Below are positions 1 to 6,738 of a stretch of 64,000 nt of DNA, in pieces. The stretch spans positions 31,754 to 95,753 of the IMG/VR virus record IMGVR_UViG_3300035158_000384, one strand, 5' to 3'. Position 1 is the first letter of the stretch. Each line of letters begins with the position of its first letter. The notes beneath the pieces are model-generated. The model saw only the letters and a program-made list of their open reading frames with translations, ran no database searches and had not been told where the DNA came from. Source of the DNA: a virus. Made by a program: the position numbers and the translations under genes.

Positions 1-31
1 TTGGAGCCGTTCACCGTATCACTCTGCCCGT

Positions 32-59
32 ATTATACCACATCTTGACACAATGTCAA
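32..59 (-). promoter_or_regulatory. Sigma70-type promoter with palindromic operator (cassette A)
   Basis: Read on the minus strand there is a perfect -35 TTGACA (59-54), a 16-nt spacer and a perfect -10 TATAAT (37-32), preceded by TGG as an extended -10. The palindrome TTGACACAATGTCAA (45-59) covers the -35 box and half the spacer, so a dimeric repressor bound there would block polymerase. Transcription would leave the window at its left edge. The same cassette recurs at 9824-9852 and, with a damaged palindrome, at 10972-11000. Confidence 0.85.
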
Positions 60-112
60 GCCCTTTTTCAAAAAAATTTCCGGGAAGTCGGGGAAACGGC
101 ATCGGAAAAGGG
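60..112 (-). terminator. Terminator / A+T tract upstream of cassette A promoter
   Basis: On the minus strand a short TTTCC/GGAAA stem is followed directly by a run of seven T and then the -35 box of the promoter at 32-59. The block closely matches the segments next to the promoters at 9.8 and 11.0 kb. The stem is weaker here than at 9.87 kb, so the conserved A/T tract may act as much as an UP element as a terminator. Confidence 0.5.
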
Positions 113-114
113 TT

Positions 115-672
115 TTACTCGGCCAACAGAGTGCCGGGGTGTATCCACCTGTGCAATTCCCCTGCGCGAAGATCATCCAACCACGCCGCCCTGATTGTGG
201 CGGCAGACTGCGTGTTCCACGGTTGCGGGAATATGCACGCCTGTCCACCCTTTGCCACAAAAGCTGATACATTGTGCAGAGCGTCATCTATCAGGATGTG
301 ATTTGGTGAAGCGAGCAAGTCCTTACGGTTTGTCAACACGTAGTCCCGAAAAGCGGAACCGAAGCGGTCAAGGAGAAAGCCATGCTTACCAGCAGTACAT
401 GCAGGATCGTCAATCGGGGCGGTGCAAAACACTACCTCGTCAAATTGATCCTGCAACAACCCGTACATCTCGTCAAACCACGGGTACGTCACAAGGTTAC
501 GCCAAAAAGCCTCACCCTCGGCCCTTATTCGACCCCAAAACTCCTCTGCGGTTACACCGAGACATTCGTGTATTTCCCACCGAGTGACTACCTCCCCGGA
601 TGCCCCAAATAAGCGACAAGTGGCCTCCATCATATCAACGCAGACGCCGTCAAGGTCCAATAAGATTTTCAC
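115..672 (-). CDS. HAD-family 5'(3')-deoxyribonucleotidase-like phosphatase
   Basis: The protein has 185 residues. It opens with the HAD motif I DLDGVCVD (residues 6-13), where the first Asp is the nucleophile and the second the acid/base. A late IDDALHN segment supplies the metal-binding acidic pair of motif IV. Length and motif spacing fit the cytosolic 5'(3')-nucleotidase (NT5C) branch often found in phages, which dephosphorylates (deoxy)nucleoside monophosphates during nucleotide turnover. The family is clear; the substrate is inferred. It is the last gene of the short operon 1861-115, starts 6 nt after the stop of the upstream gene, and is followed by cassette A. Confidence 0.8.
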   Translation of the reverse strand: MKILLDLDGVCVDMMEATCRLFGASGEVVTRWEIHECLGVTAEEFWGRIRAEGEAFWRNLVTYPWFDEMYGLLQDQFDEVVFCTAPIDDPACTAGKHGFLLDRFGSAFRDYVLTNRKDLLASPNHILIDDALHNVSAFVAKGGQACIFPQPWNTQSAATIRAAWLDDLRAGELHRWIHPGTLLAE

Positions 673-678
673 ACCCCG

Positions 679-963
679 TCACTCCTTCGTTTCGTTGTCG
701 TCAACCAGACAATAAATAGGGGCGGCGTAGGGGATACCGAGGACGTTTTTGCGTTCCCCAAATTTTGCGATCAGGGTACCGTTTTCCACCGCCTCCCGCA
801 AGAGCCTCCCCAAACGACCATTCCCAATGGAAATACCAGCGTTTCTGGCCTTTTGTAAAAGCTCGCGCTTAGTGAAGCCCTCGGATTTACCTTCGTCCTT
901 CGCAATGGCCACCGCGTCGATAAGCCATCGCTCCAAAAGTAATTGCGATTCGTCTTTCTTCAT
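679..963 (-). CDS. Small protein, possible winged-helix fold
   Basis: The product has 94 residues and no assignable family. It begins with an amphipathic helix (around 5-24), then helix-turn-helix-like spacing in FTKRELLQKARNAG and GRLGRLLREAVENG, then beta-rich residues ending in PIYCLVDD. This would suit a winged-helix DNA-binding domain, but that is inferred from pattern only. The start has a clear Shine-Dalgarno (GAGGGGGT) 5 nt upstream. It sits between the metallophosphoesterase and nucleotidase genes with short gaps and is almost certainly co-transcribed with them. Confidence 0.55.
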   Translation of the reverse strand: MKKDESQLLLERWLIDAVAIAKDEGKSEGFTKRELLQKARNAGISIGNGRLGRLLREAVENGTLIAKFGERKNVLGIPYAAPIYCLVDDNETKE

Positions 964-976
964 ATTAACCCCCTCG

Positions 977-1861
977 TTACGCTAAAGATTTGGTCATATC
1001 GTGTATAACCAGCCTACCAAACCGATCCTCGGTTATACACAAGATGCCAAAGATAGGTAAAAGCTGTTTGGGAACGTGTTTGTCATGCAACCAATCGTTG
1101 GGCAACTTCCAACAGGGGCAACTCACAGCATAGAACGTATGGTTGTTGCCCACCTTTGTCCACAGCCCTGCGTAGTCGTGGCGATGTGCCCTAACGATTA
1201 CATGCGGCGCTTCCACACCCCAACGTCCAGCCACTTCCCACGCTACCTTGGCCTCTTTCTCCAAGGCTCTCAAACCATACTCCCCTGTCCCCATAGAGTG
1301 ATAAAACTGTATGCGATGCTTGCGCCAATGGATTGTGAGACATTTATGTGTGCGCGTTCCTGAGTGTTTCGCTCTCGGAATCTTGAACCGTGCGGCCAGC
1401 GTTTCGGAGTATTGCCCTGCACGCCCATCATGTGCAGGCGTACCTCTGATAATATGAAACGCACGGGCGGCATCTACTATGGGGAAGAAAAGGTCGAAAG
1501 CAGAATTGATCTGGTCCATTATCTCGGTGGAAATCAAAAACTCCGGGTGCTTCTTCCCATCGACGAAGTCACCAACGTGAACCACGTCAAAACAAGCGTT
1601 TTGAAGCTTTTTAACCCGTAACACATGAGGCAACCACTCCCACCAACAAAAATCCCAAAACTTGTGTAGTTCCAAACCTGTCTTGTGTGGGATATAGGTT
1701 GAACCTGATTCCAACTCGGTCTCTGCGGGGTTGATCCCGTGCTTTGCGCCACAATGAGTATCCGCAACGATAGGTATACCTTTGACTTTGTCGGGGATAG
1801 TGATCGTGTGCCTTGACGGTATCGTCAAGTGAGGAAAGTCGTAGTCTGCGGCTTTTCGCAT
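977..1861 (-). CDS. Calcineurin-like metallophosphoesterase
   Basis: The product is 294 residues when the ATG at 1861 is used (AGGTG 6-7 nt upstream). An in-frame TTG 15 nt further upstream has no ribosome-binding site. Metal-binding motifs of the family are visible: ADTHCGA (D-x-H) near the N-terminus, VGDFVDGKK (GD-x-x-D), a central RGTPAHDG in place of GNHE, and a distal RAHRHDYAG supplying the final histidines. It probably hydrolyses a phosphodiester or phosphomonoester; nuclease, cyclic nucleotide and other roles are all possible. It is the first gene of the operon from the promoter at 1900-1910, downstream of the terminator that closes the structured RNA at 2.0-2.3 kb. Confidence 0.75.
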   Translation of the reverse strand: MRKAADYDFPHLTIPSRHTITIPDKVKGIPIVADTHCGAKHGINPAETELESGSTYIPHKTGLELHKFWDFCWWEWLPHVLRVKKLQNACFDVVHVGDFVDGKKHPEFLISTEIMDQINSAFDLFFPIVDAARAFHIIRGTPAHDGRAGQYSETLAARFKIPRAKHSGTRTHKCLTIHWRKHRIQFYHSMGTGEYGLRALEKEAKVAWEVAGRWGVEAPHVIVRAHRHDYAGLWTKVGNNHTFYAVSCPCWKLPNDWLHDKHVPKQLLPIFGILCITEDRFGRLVIHDMTKSLA

Positions 1862-1870
1862 GAGCACACC

Positions 1871-1887
1871 TGTCAACCGGTTGTCAA
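1871..1887. promoter_or_regulatory. Two directly repeated TGTCAA half-sites in the 5' leader
   Basis: TGTCAA occurs at 1871-1876 and 1882-1887, one helical turn (11 bp) apart, between the predicted transcription start and the ATG at 1861. The same hexamer forms each arm of the palindromes elsewhere in the window, so this may be an operator acting on the 1861-115 operon. Regulation is inferred from position and sequence only. Confidence 0.4.
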
Positions 1888-1899
1888 ACTAACGAACCC

Positions 1900-1910
1900 A
1901 TTATACCACA
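1900..1910 (-). promoter_or_regulatory. Extended -10 promoter for the 1861-115 operon
   Basis: On the minus strand a perfect TATAAT (1905-1900) is preceded by TGTGG, giving the extended -10 TGG-TATAAT. No good -35 lies at the expected spacing. The string TGTGGTATAAT is also shared by cassette A, and near-identical strings occur at the 9.8 and 11.0 kb promoters. The predicted start near 1893 leaves a leader of about 30 nt. Confidence 0.65.
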
Positions 1911-1995
1911 GAATTGGGACTTCGCGTTAATTTCATATGAGTTTTAGCAGATCGACAGGTTTAGGTATTTTGACGTAACCCTTTGGTGTGCAAAC

Positions 1996-2278
1996 AAAAA
2001 GAAAAGGCCACCCTCTTCAGGTGGCCTTCCGGGAGTTTCCCGATTACGGATGTCACAGAGTGTACCCCCCAACTCTGCGTACACCCGGAGAGTTTTCTCG
2101 TGCAAGCGTGGGCAGCTATACCCTCAACTTACCTCACACTTGGAAGGTTTTCACGGTCGAGGGTCGGTAGCTATACCTCCAACTTTCCGTCCCCTCGGGC
2201 AGTTTTATCGGGTTTGACTGCCAACCCTCGGCGCTTCTGGCGTCCCCGCGCGTCTCCACGCGGTTTTGTTGTGTTGAT
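1996..2278 (-). ncRNA. Structured non-coding RNA with tandem H-type pseudoknot repeats
   Basis: This stretch has its own consensus promoter (2285-2313) and strong intrinsic terminator (2001-2028) and no credible minus-strand reading frame. Read as RNA it holds five imperfect units; the recurring A-rich, C-ending linker lies near 2263, 2202, 2147, 2092 and 2034, so the central pitch is exactly 55 nt. Each unit pairs a loop segment with a strand just after the next A-rich linker: 2222-2217 with 2203-2198, 2180-2175 with 2048-free 2148-2142 (one bulge), 2125-2120 with 2093-2088, and 2069-2064 with 2036-2031. These cross the hairpins 2227-2223/2214-2210, 2197-2192/2063-free 2163-2158, 2141-2135/2110-2104 and 2087-2081/2053-2047, with inner stems at 2084-free 2184-2181/2172-2169, 2129-2126/2117-2114 and 2079-2072/2061-2054. 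Sequences differ between units but pairing is kept, and no base is used twice. Function is unknown. Confidence 0.8.
2001..2028 (-). terminator. Intrinsic terminator of the tandem-pseudoknot RNA
   Basis: A perfect 9-bp stem (2028-2020 with 2012-2004, AAGGCCACC / GGTGGCCTT) closes a 7-nt loop. On the minus strand it is followed by a U-rich tail (TTTTCTTTTTGTTT). It ends the transcript from the promoter at 2285-2313 before the metallophosphoesterase promoter at 1900. Confidence 0.9.
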
Positions 2279-2284
2279 ACTTGT

Positions 2285-2313
2285 ATTATACCCCACCCGT
2301 GACGGAATGTCAA
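2285..2313 (-). promoter_or_regulatory. Consensus promoter of the structured RNA (cassette D)
   Basis: Minus strand: TTGACA (2313-2308), 17-nt spacer, TATAAT (2290-2285). Both hexamers are perfect. The -35 lies after an A/T-rich tract (2314-2335) like those of cassettes A-C, but the palindrome is degenerate (TTGACATTCCGTCAC). This suggests stronger or differently controlled transcription than cassettes A and B. The predicted start is near 2278. Confidence 0.85.
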
Positions 2314-2436
2314 GTGGTTTTTCAAATTTATTTTCCCGACCACCCAGTAGTGTGGGGGTTTATCCTTGCAGAGCCAACCAGTCAAAAATTGATTTGACCC
2401 GCTCAATCCCTGACGTCTTTCCCTTCCTTGTGTATT

Positions 2437-2482
2437 TTGTGCAATTTACACAAACCTTTAAGTACGAACGACTTAAAAGTTT
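2437..2482. promoter_or_regulatory. Two adjacent dyads upstream of the plus-strand operon
   Basis: TTGTG-7 nt-CACAA (2437-2453) is followed at once by a longer dyad, AAACCTTTAAGT / ACTTAAAAGTTT (about 2452-2482, one mismatch, 7-nt loop). They lie between the divergent promoter at 2313 and the gene at 2559. No convincing sigma70 promoter for the plus-strand genes was found in 2314-2558. These could be operators or an mRNA leader structure. The rest of this gap shows nothing else recognisable. Confidence 0.4.
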
Positions 2483-2558
2483 CTTTCGCTGTTTGGCACG
2501 CCGTTGGCAATAGGTTTTACCGTGCTTTTATCGGGTCAAACAACGAAGGGAGCTAAAA

Positions 2559-3002
2559 ATGGAACTCGTCAACCTGACACCTCATGCCGTAAACATTGTG
2601 GACGACAATGGAAACGCTCTAAAAACCATAGAGCCCTCGGGTAAGGTCGCCCGAGTGTCCATGTCTCGCGAGGTCGTGGACCACATCAATGGTATCCCCG
2701 TGAACCGCGCTGTCACCGGTGAGCCCACCGACCTCCCCGATCCTGTCAGAGGTACTACGCTCATCGTCTCCCGAATCGTGGCGGAAGCTTGTAAGGTCCG
2801 TCATGACCTCGTCGTCCCCGACGAAACCGTCCGCGACGACAAGGGCCGGATTGTCGGATGCAAGGCGCTCGCCACCGTCTCCGACAGCCGCAACGAGTAC
2901 TACTACTGCCGGGCCTGCGGGCTTACCACCGAGCACAAGCCTGTCACAGGTCGGTGCCTCGAGTGCGGGGAGGACGACAGCTACACAGGCCCGTGCGCGT
3001 AA
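2559..3002 (+). CDS. Conserved phage-type 'LTPH' protein with C-terminal zinc ribbon
   Basis: The product has 147 residues. The N-terminal part (LTPHAVNIVDDNG; a GTTLIVSRIVAEA strand-helix; RHDLVVPDE; VRDDKGRIVGCKAL) resembles a small uncharacterised family frequent in phage genomes. The C-terminal 40 residues add CRAC...CLEC, a likely four-cysteine zinc ribbon. The function of the family is not known to me. The start is supported by GAAGGGAG 7 nt upstream. It is first of three plus-strand genes that share a leader element (ACAAC then GAAGG). Confidence 0.75.
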   Translation: MELVNLTPHAVNIVDDNGNALKTIEPSGKVARVSMSREVVDHINGIPVNRAVTGEPTDLPDPVRGTTLIVSRIVAEACKVRHDLVVPDETVRDDKGRIVGCKALATVSDSRNEYYYCRACGLTTEHKPVTGRCLECGEDDSYTGPCA

Positions 3003-3036
3003 TTTTGTCAAGCGATACAACGTGAAGGGAACAAAC

Positions 3037-3258
3037 ATGGCCACTTACGCAAACTGCCCGAAGTGTGACGGGAAGATCGAAATCAAGCTTAACTGTGAAC
3101 TGGATGCAGTCTGCGAACATTGCGGAGCGTCGTATTGTCCGTGGTGTGGAGCGGACGACAAGCACATGACCGTACATTCAGAGGACGAAGAAGTAGACCA
3201 GTACTGTGGACCCGGATGCGCCATCTGCGGGTGGGAGCATTGCGGGAGGTGTGTATAA
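3037..3258 (+). CDS. Small cysteine-rich zinc-binding protein
   Basis: The product has 73 residues and eleven cysteines arranged mostly in CxxC pairs: CPKC, CEHCG, CPWCG and a C-terminal CAICGWEHCGRC. This suits two or three zinc ribbons, with an acidic linker (SEDEEVD). It starts 34 nt after the upstream gene with GAAGGGA upstream of the ATG. No catalytic motif is visible; nucleic-acid or protein binding is an inference from the fold type. Confidence 0.7.
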   Translation: MATYANCPKCDGKIEIKLNCELDAVCEHCGASYCPWCGADDKHMTVHSEDEEVDQYCGPGCAICGWEHCGRCV

Positions 3259-3303
3259 GCAACGACTTTCTCACTCAGGCAATACAACCGAAAGGACGAG
3301 ACA

Positions 3304-3975
3304 ATGTTCGAGATTCACATGCACGACGCCGTTAGACTCGCGGAAACCGAACTGGACCGTGAGGACGACTACTTGGTGTACTGCGGATTCTACGGGTTCG
3401 GCGGGGCGCGGGTTCTGCCGTCGTACTCGGAGTTTACCTTCGAAGCCCTCACCGAACTCGCTCGCGAACTGCGGGACGATATATTCTGGCAGGAAGCGTA
3501 TAACTGCGGCATGCCGGAGCTTATCGTCGAACGTCTGCGGGATCAGGTCTTCGACGCTCACCCCAACTACCCCACCAAGGCCCTCGATCTCTCCGCGAAC
3601 CTCGCCAAGGCAGGCGTGGACCATTTTGTGGAATCGGACGGCTTGATAGGGTTCAGAGAGGGTGAAGAAATACACACCTACCCGGTGGACATCCCCGATC
3701 TCGACCGCAAACTCTCGCACAGCCGTGCAACATTTGGGTCCGCTCTGCGCATGTACCCGCCCGAAGTCTACGGGCACGGTGTGGTGTCGCTCCATTTCTA
3801 TCGGGAGACCACGCAATTCGTCTCCAAAACCGGACCTTATGTCCAAATCTTCACCGAGCGGATACTGGACAAGGGGGTCAAGCTTCCGAAGAACACGGAA
3901 CTTGCCTTGTCTACAGGCACGGATTTGGACAACATCGAAATGGAGGGGGATGAAATCCGATTGTGGCCGATGTAA
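3304..3975 (+). CDS. Unrecognised 223-residue protein
   Basis: No family is recognised. The protein is acidic, mixed alpha/beta, with a helix-rich first half (FTFEALTELARELRDDIFWQ) and a beta-rich C-terminal half ending in IRLWPM. No membrane segment, signal peptide or cysteine motif is visible. AAAGGACGAGACA precedes the ATG. It is the last plus-strand gene and ends 8 nt before a strong bidirectional terminator facing the convergent gene at 4032. Confidence 0.65.
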   Translation: MFEIHMHDAVRLAETELDREDDYLVYCGFYGFGGARVLPSYSEFTFEALTELARELRDDIFWQEAYNCGMPELIVERLRDQVFDAHPNYPTKALDLSANLAKAGVDHFVESDGLIGFREGEEIHTYPVDIPDLDRKLSHSRATFGSALRMYPPEVYGHGVVSLHFYRETTQFVSKTGPYVQIFTERILDKGVKLPKNTELALSTGTDLDNIEMEGDEIRLWPM

Positions 3976-3982
3976 TCGACAC

Positions 3983-4027
3983 AAAAGAACCCCGCGGGAG
4001 CCTTGTTTGCACCTGCGGGGTTCTTTT
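3983..4027. terminator. Bidirectional intrinsic terminator between convergent genes
   Basis: AAAAGAACCCCGC (3983-3995) pairs perfectly with GCGGGGTTCTTTT (4015-4027) around a 19-nt loop. The A run and T run at the two ends let it work in both directions. It separates the plus-strand gene ending at 3975 from the minus-strand gene ending at 4032. Confidence 0.92.
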
Positions 4028-4031
4028 GCGG

Positions 4032-4586
4032 TTACTCACTGAGAAGGTGGAGACTGTCGTGCCGCTCCAAGTGCGTCTCCAATTTCTCCAAACTTCGGAA
4101 AATGAACACGTTGTAAACACCACCCGCTACGATGGACCACTTGTGGATGTAAATTACAAAGTCATCCACACCGTCGTTCTTGTGCCTGCATACGCACTTT
4201 TCGAGCTTGCGCGGGTAAGCATTGGCGACCCCAACAGCCTCTTCCCCAAGTACTTGGCGCGATTTCAACTCGTCAATGGCGCAAAGGGTGGCCCAACCGT
4301 CCTCCACCATATGCTCATTGGACTCGTAGACCATCGTGATCAAGTCCTGCGCCGATGCGCTGACTTTCTGTGGGCTGTGTTGTATGGCTTCGGTTTCCAA
4401 ACCCTTGGCCGTCGTAAGGATGTAGTCATCCCACATTGCCCAAGTGTGCTCCTTCCGCCGGGGGTCGAACGCGACGTGTATCAGGTTTGTGTCCGCGGTG
4501 GCAAAAGACGTGTGACCTTCCATCCGCAGAAGTTCCCGCAGACGGTCTTTTGTTGTACAAACGTGTCCTTTCGAGGCATAACGCAT
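4032..4586 (-). CDS. Unrecognised 184-residue protein
   Basis: No family is recognised. The product is soluble and mixed alpha/beta, with an N-terminal helix (TTKDRLRELLRMEG), a central segment rich in Trp and Asp (TWAMWDDY) and a basic CVCRHK near the C-terminus. AGGAG lies 7 nt upstream of the ATG. It is second in the operon starting at 5138 and ends at the bidirectional terminator. Confidence 0.6.
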   Translation of the reverse strand: MRYASKGHVCTTKDRLRELLRMEGHTSFATADTNLIHVAFDPRRKEHTWAMWDDYILTTAKGLETEAIQHSPQKVSASAQDLITMVYESNEHMVEDGWATLCAIDELKSRQVLGEEAVGVANAYPRKLEKCVCRHKNDGVDDFVIYIHKWSIVAGGVYNVFIFRSLEKLETHLERHDSLHLLSE

Positions 4587-4625
4587 GGCTCACTCCTTTT
4601 GACTGTTCGTCGGGTGTAGTCGCTT

Positions 4626-5138
4626 TTACTTTTTGCTTTTCTTGCTCTTCTTGGTTTTCTTCGCCTTCTTCGGTTTAGCGTCCTCTTCTCCGTCAGAAAC
4701 AGTATCGAGCGAAAGGTCCGCACCCTCTGTTTCCGGTTCGGTTACGTAGGACAATTCCCCGAGCATGTACGCCTTCAGGTCCGTATCGCCGGGGTCGATC
4801 TTGACGTGGTTCAGAACCGCTTGTGCAACCTGCACCGCTATGTGCTCCACGTCGTGGTCGCGAAGCATGTGCGGAGGGGAGTAGTACCGTACAGCTTTCC
4901 AGATAGCGGGTTGGAGTGTGCGAAAGCGGTACCTGACGTCGTGTTGGCTCAAATCCTCAAGTATGCGCTGTTCGGTGTAGGGGTTCAGGCAACCGTTGCG
5001 GCTCCACGGACGCCACATATCGCTCGTGGGGGCACGCAGTTGGTCGATCTTGGCAATGTACTCGTACCCGTGTTCCAACGCCCAAAAAAACAAGGATCGC
5101 CCAACCCATAAACGCATGTCGGCCTTGCTGAAAGACAT
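4626..5138 (-). CDS. Hypothetical protein with lysine-rich C-terminal tail
   Basis: The ATG at 5138 has GGAGGT upstream (170 residues); an in-frame TTG at 5153 lacks one. The first 140 residues are helix-rich with many aromatic residues and no recognised motif. The C-terminus turns acidic (DGEEDA) and then into about 16 residues of lysine, serine and threonine (KPKKAKKTKKSKKSKK). The neck-region protein at 38657 ends in a similar tail. The tail might bind nucleic acid or be structural; that is speculation. Confidence 0.6.
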   Translation of the reverse strand: MSFSKADMRLWVGRSLFFWALEHGYEYIAKIDQLRAPTSDMWRPWSRNGCLNPYTEQRILEDLSQHDVRYRFRTLQPAIWKAVRYYSPPHMLRDHDVEHIAVQVAQAVLNHVKIDPGDTDLKAYMLGELSYVTEPETEGADLSLDTVSDGEEDAKPKKAKKTKKSKKSKK

Positions 5139-5195
5139 AGTCACTACCTCCAATGAAAAAACAACCTGTTCAGGTCGATGTCGGTTACTGTGCGC

Positions 5196-5224
5196 AGTTT
5201 AGCACGGTGGGAAGGGTAACGCAA
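5196..5224 (-). promoter_or_regulatory. Promoter for the 5138-4032 operon
   Basis: Minus strand: TTGCGT (5224-5219), 17-nt spacer, TAAACT (5201-5196) preceded by TGC as an extended -10. The -35 is weak (3 of 6). It sits in the 148-nt gap upstream of 5138, which is otherwise empty apart from the dyad at 5268-5282. Confidence 0.5.
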
Positions 5225-5267
5225 GCCTTTTCACACGCTTGCCCGCGTCACCCGATGTTTGAATCGT

Positions 5268-5282
5268 TTGACGTTGTGTCAT
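5268..5282. promoter_or_regulatory. Near-palindromic operator-like site
   Basis: TTGACGTTGTGTCAT matches the TTGAC-N5-GTCAA form of the dispersed palindrome except for its last base. It lies just past the stop of the gene ending at 5287 and about 45 bp upstream of the promoter at 5196-5224. Confidence 0.45.
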
Positions 5283-5286
5283 TATC

Positions 5287-5667
5287 TTACGGCGTGCCCC
5301 ACATGCTTACGATTTGATCTACTATCTGTCGCAGTTTCCACTCTTCCCACTCCGACAAAAGTATTTTGGTGGGGGTACTTACCGATATATGTAGGCCCAA
5401 CTTCATGCCCTCGTCGTTTTGCTCACACGTTTGGATTCGCTCTGTGTAAGCCTCGACGCGGTCTATTATCTGCTCAATAGTCATTTGTTCGGTATCAGGA
5501 TCAACAACCAGCAAGGCAAGCTTTTTGCACTCCTGCGCGAGTGTCTCCGCGCTTGTCCTTATCGTTTGCGGTGTGTATTTTTTTACCCACAGCTTGGTTA
5601 GTGTTCCGAAGAGCTTACGAAAACAATGTATGTACTTTTGGACTTGCTGGTCTGTTATCTTGGCCAC
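5287..5667 (-). CDS. Unrecognised 126-residue helical protein
   Basis: I place the start at the GTG at 5667 (GAGGAG upstream), 1 nt after the stop of the previous gene; the longer reading to 5748 would overlap that gene by 80 nt. The product is almost wholly alpha-helical (KITDQQVQKYIHCFRKLFG; TIEQIIDRVEAYTERI). There are no catalytic or membrane motifs. It is probably translationally coupled to the upstream gene. Confidence 0.6.
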   Translation of the reverse strand: MAKITDQQVQKYIHCFRKLFGTLTKLWVKKYTPQTIRTSAETLAQECKKLALLVVDPDTEQMTIEQIIDRVEAYTERIQTCEQNDEGMKLGLHISVSTPTKILLSEWEEWKLRQIVDQIVSMWGTP

Positions 5668-5668
5668 T

Positions 5669-6271
5669 TCACTCCTCTTTCTCCTCCTCTTTTGCGGAAA
5701 GCAGAGGAAAACAAACCGCGGGTAGCCGTCCTTGTTTGATACCCTCAAAAAGCTTGTTGAAAAGCTGAACCCATTCTTGGTGTTTGGAGCGTTTTTTAAG
5801 TTCCGTAACGAAATCCGTCAGGGTAAGCCACTTGTCGTCGTCACCGTCTGGATAAACTCCTGTTGTCATGTCGATATTCGCGTGTTGCATGAGTGCAAGC
5901 AGGAAACCTGTATCGCTAATGGCCATGCCTCCGCTCATGGGCGAATAGTAGTGACCGGCGATGTAATTGGCAATCGCCTTCGAGATTGTCCGAAAAAGGC
6001 CGTTTGTGCCTCCAAACGCCTCAAAGTACGCCTTGAACCTGAAAAACGTATCCAGCGCCAACGTGAGGCGTTCTTCGGGGGGTTTTTCGTCGAACCTGTG
6101 CCCTCTGAAAGCGGTGTTCAGATTTTCTTCTTCAAAAATCGGGCGCTCAAGGGTCACTCGTGTTACGCGGTGTGAAGCCGGAAAAGGGCCGTAGACTACC
6201 CATTCGTCGTTATTGATCATATTGGAGGTCTCGTAAATGCGCCTCGTAAGGTCTCTCTTCGTGAGTTTCAC
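5669..6271 (-). CDS. Unrecognised 200-residue protein
   Basis: It starts at a GTG with GGAGAG upstream. The N-terminal third is mixed, the centre helical with aromatic residues (LDTFFRFKAYFEAFGG; ISKAIANYIAGHYY), and the C-terminus ends in an acidic KEEEKEE run. No known motif. It is clustered with genes of equally unknown function between 7.6 and 5.3 kb, which appear to be one operon. Confidence 0.6.
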   Translation of the reverse strand: MKLTKRDLTRRIYETSNMINNDEWVVYGPFPASHRVTRVTLERPIFEEENLNTAFRGHRFDEKPPEERLTLALDTFFRFKAYFEAFGGTNGLFRTISKAIANYIAGHYYSPMSGGMAISDTGFLLALMQHANIDMTTGVYPDGDDDKWLTLTDFVTELKKRSKHQEWVQLFNKLFEGIKQGRLPAVCFPLLSAKEEEKEE

Positions 6272-6316
6272 GGATCACTCTCCAAATTTTGGTGTGCTTG
6301 GCCTGCAACCAAGGGT

Positions 6317-6736
6317 TCATAGGATGAGGTATTGTAATTCTCCATCCGTAACCCATTTTACCAACTCAGCGTAGTAAAATGGGTTAATTGTCGGCATCTG
6401 CATCGGCAGTACCGACTCCTTGGCCACCATCTCAGAAACCAACTCAGGGTAATTCTGGACGGCGTACCACACCATAAGGTCCGCCTCGAAAACCTCGGGC
6501 AGACCGAGTGCGAACGCAACCCACGGATTGCACCCGCAATCGTACCAGTCACGGGTGTGACTTTCGGACGTAGACGTGCCTATGATCCACTTCGGGCGGG
6601 GCACCCCGGCCATTATGTCTATGGCCGCCTCATACCGCGGTGCGCCCTCCATTGCGTTTTCGCGAGCGCGGTAAATCAACCTAGTGTCTATCGTTAGGCC
6701 AATCACCCTGATTTTGTCCGCGAAAACGTGGAACAT
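6317..6736 (-). CDS. Unrecognised 139-residue protein
   Basis: The ATG has AGGGG 6 nt upstream and follows the previous stop by 2 nt. The sequence is hydrophobic-rich but without a clear transmembrane helix. It carries CGC near the middle and a possible alpha/beta start (KIRVIGLTIDTRLIY). No family recognised. Confidence 0.6.
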   Translation of the reverse strand: MFHVFADKIRVIGLTIDTRLIYRARENAMEGAPRYEAAIDIMAGVPRPKWIIGTSTSESHTRDWYDCGCNPWVAFALGLPEVFEADLMVWYAVQNYPELVSEMVAKESVLPMQMPTINPFYYAELVKWVTDGELQYLIL

Positions 6737-6738
6737 AT

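Noticed and set aside
2032-2270. Reading the 55-nt repeats as a CRISPR array or origin iterons
   Set aside because: Repeats are too diverged for CRISPR and have no constant repeat with variable spacers; iterons would conserve sequence, whereas here pairing is conserved and sequence is not.
1983-2513. A 176-codon plus-strand reading frame across the repeat region
   Set aside because: No SD, odd composition, and it lies opposite an RNA whose bases are explained by pairing; the 55-nt period is not a multiple of three and gives no peptide repeat.
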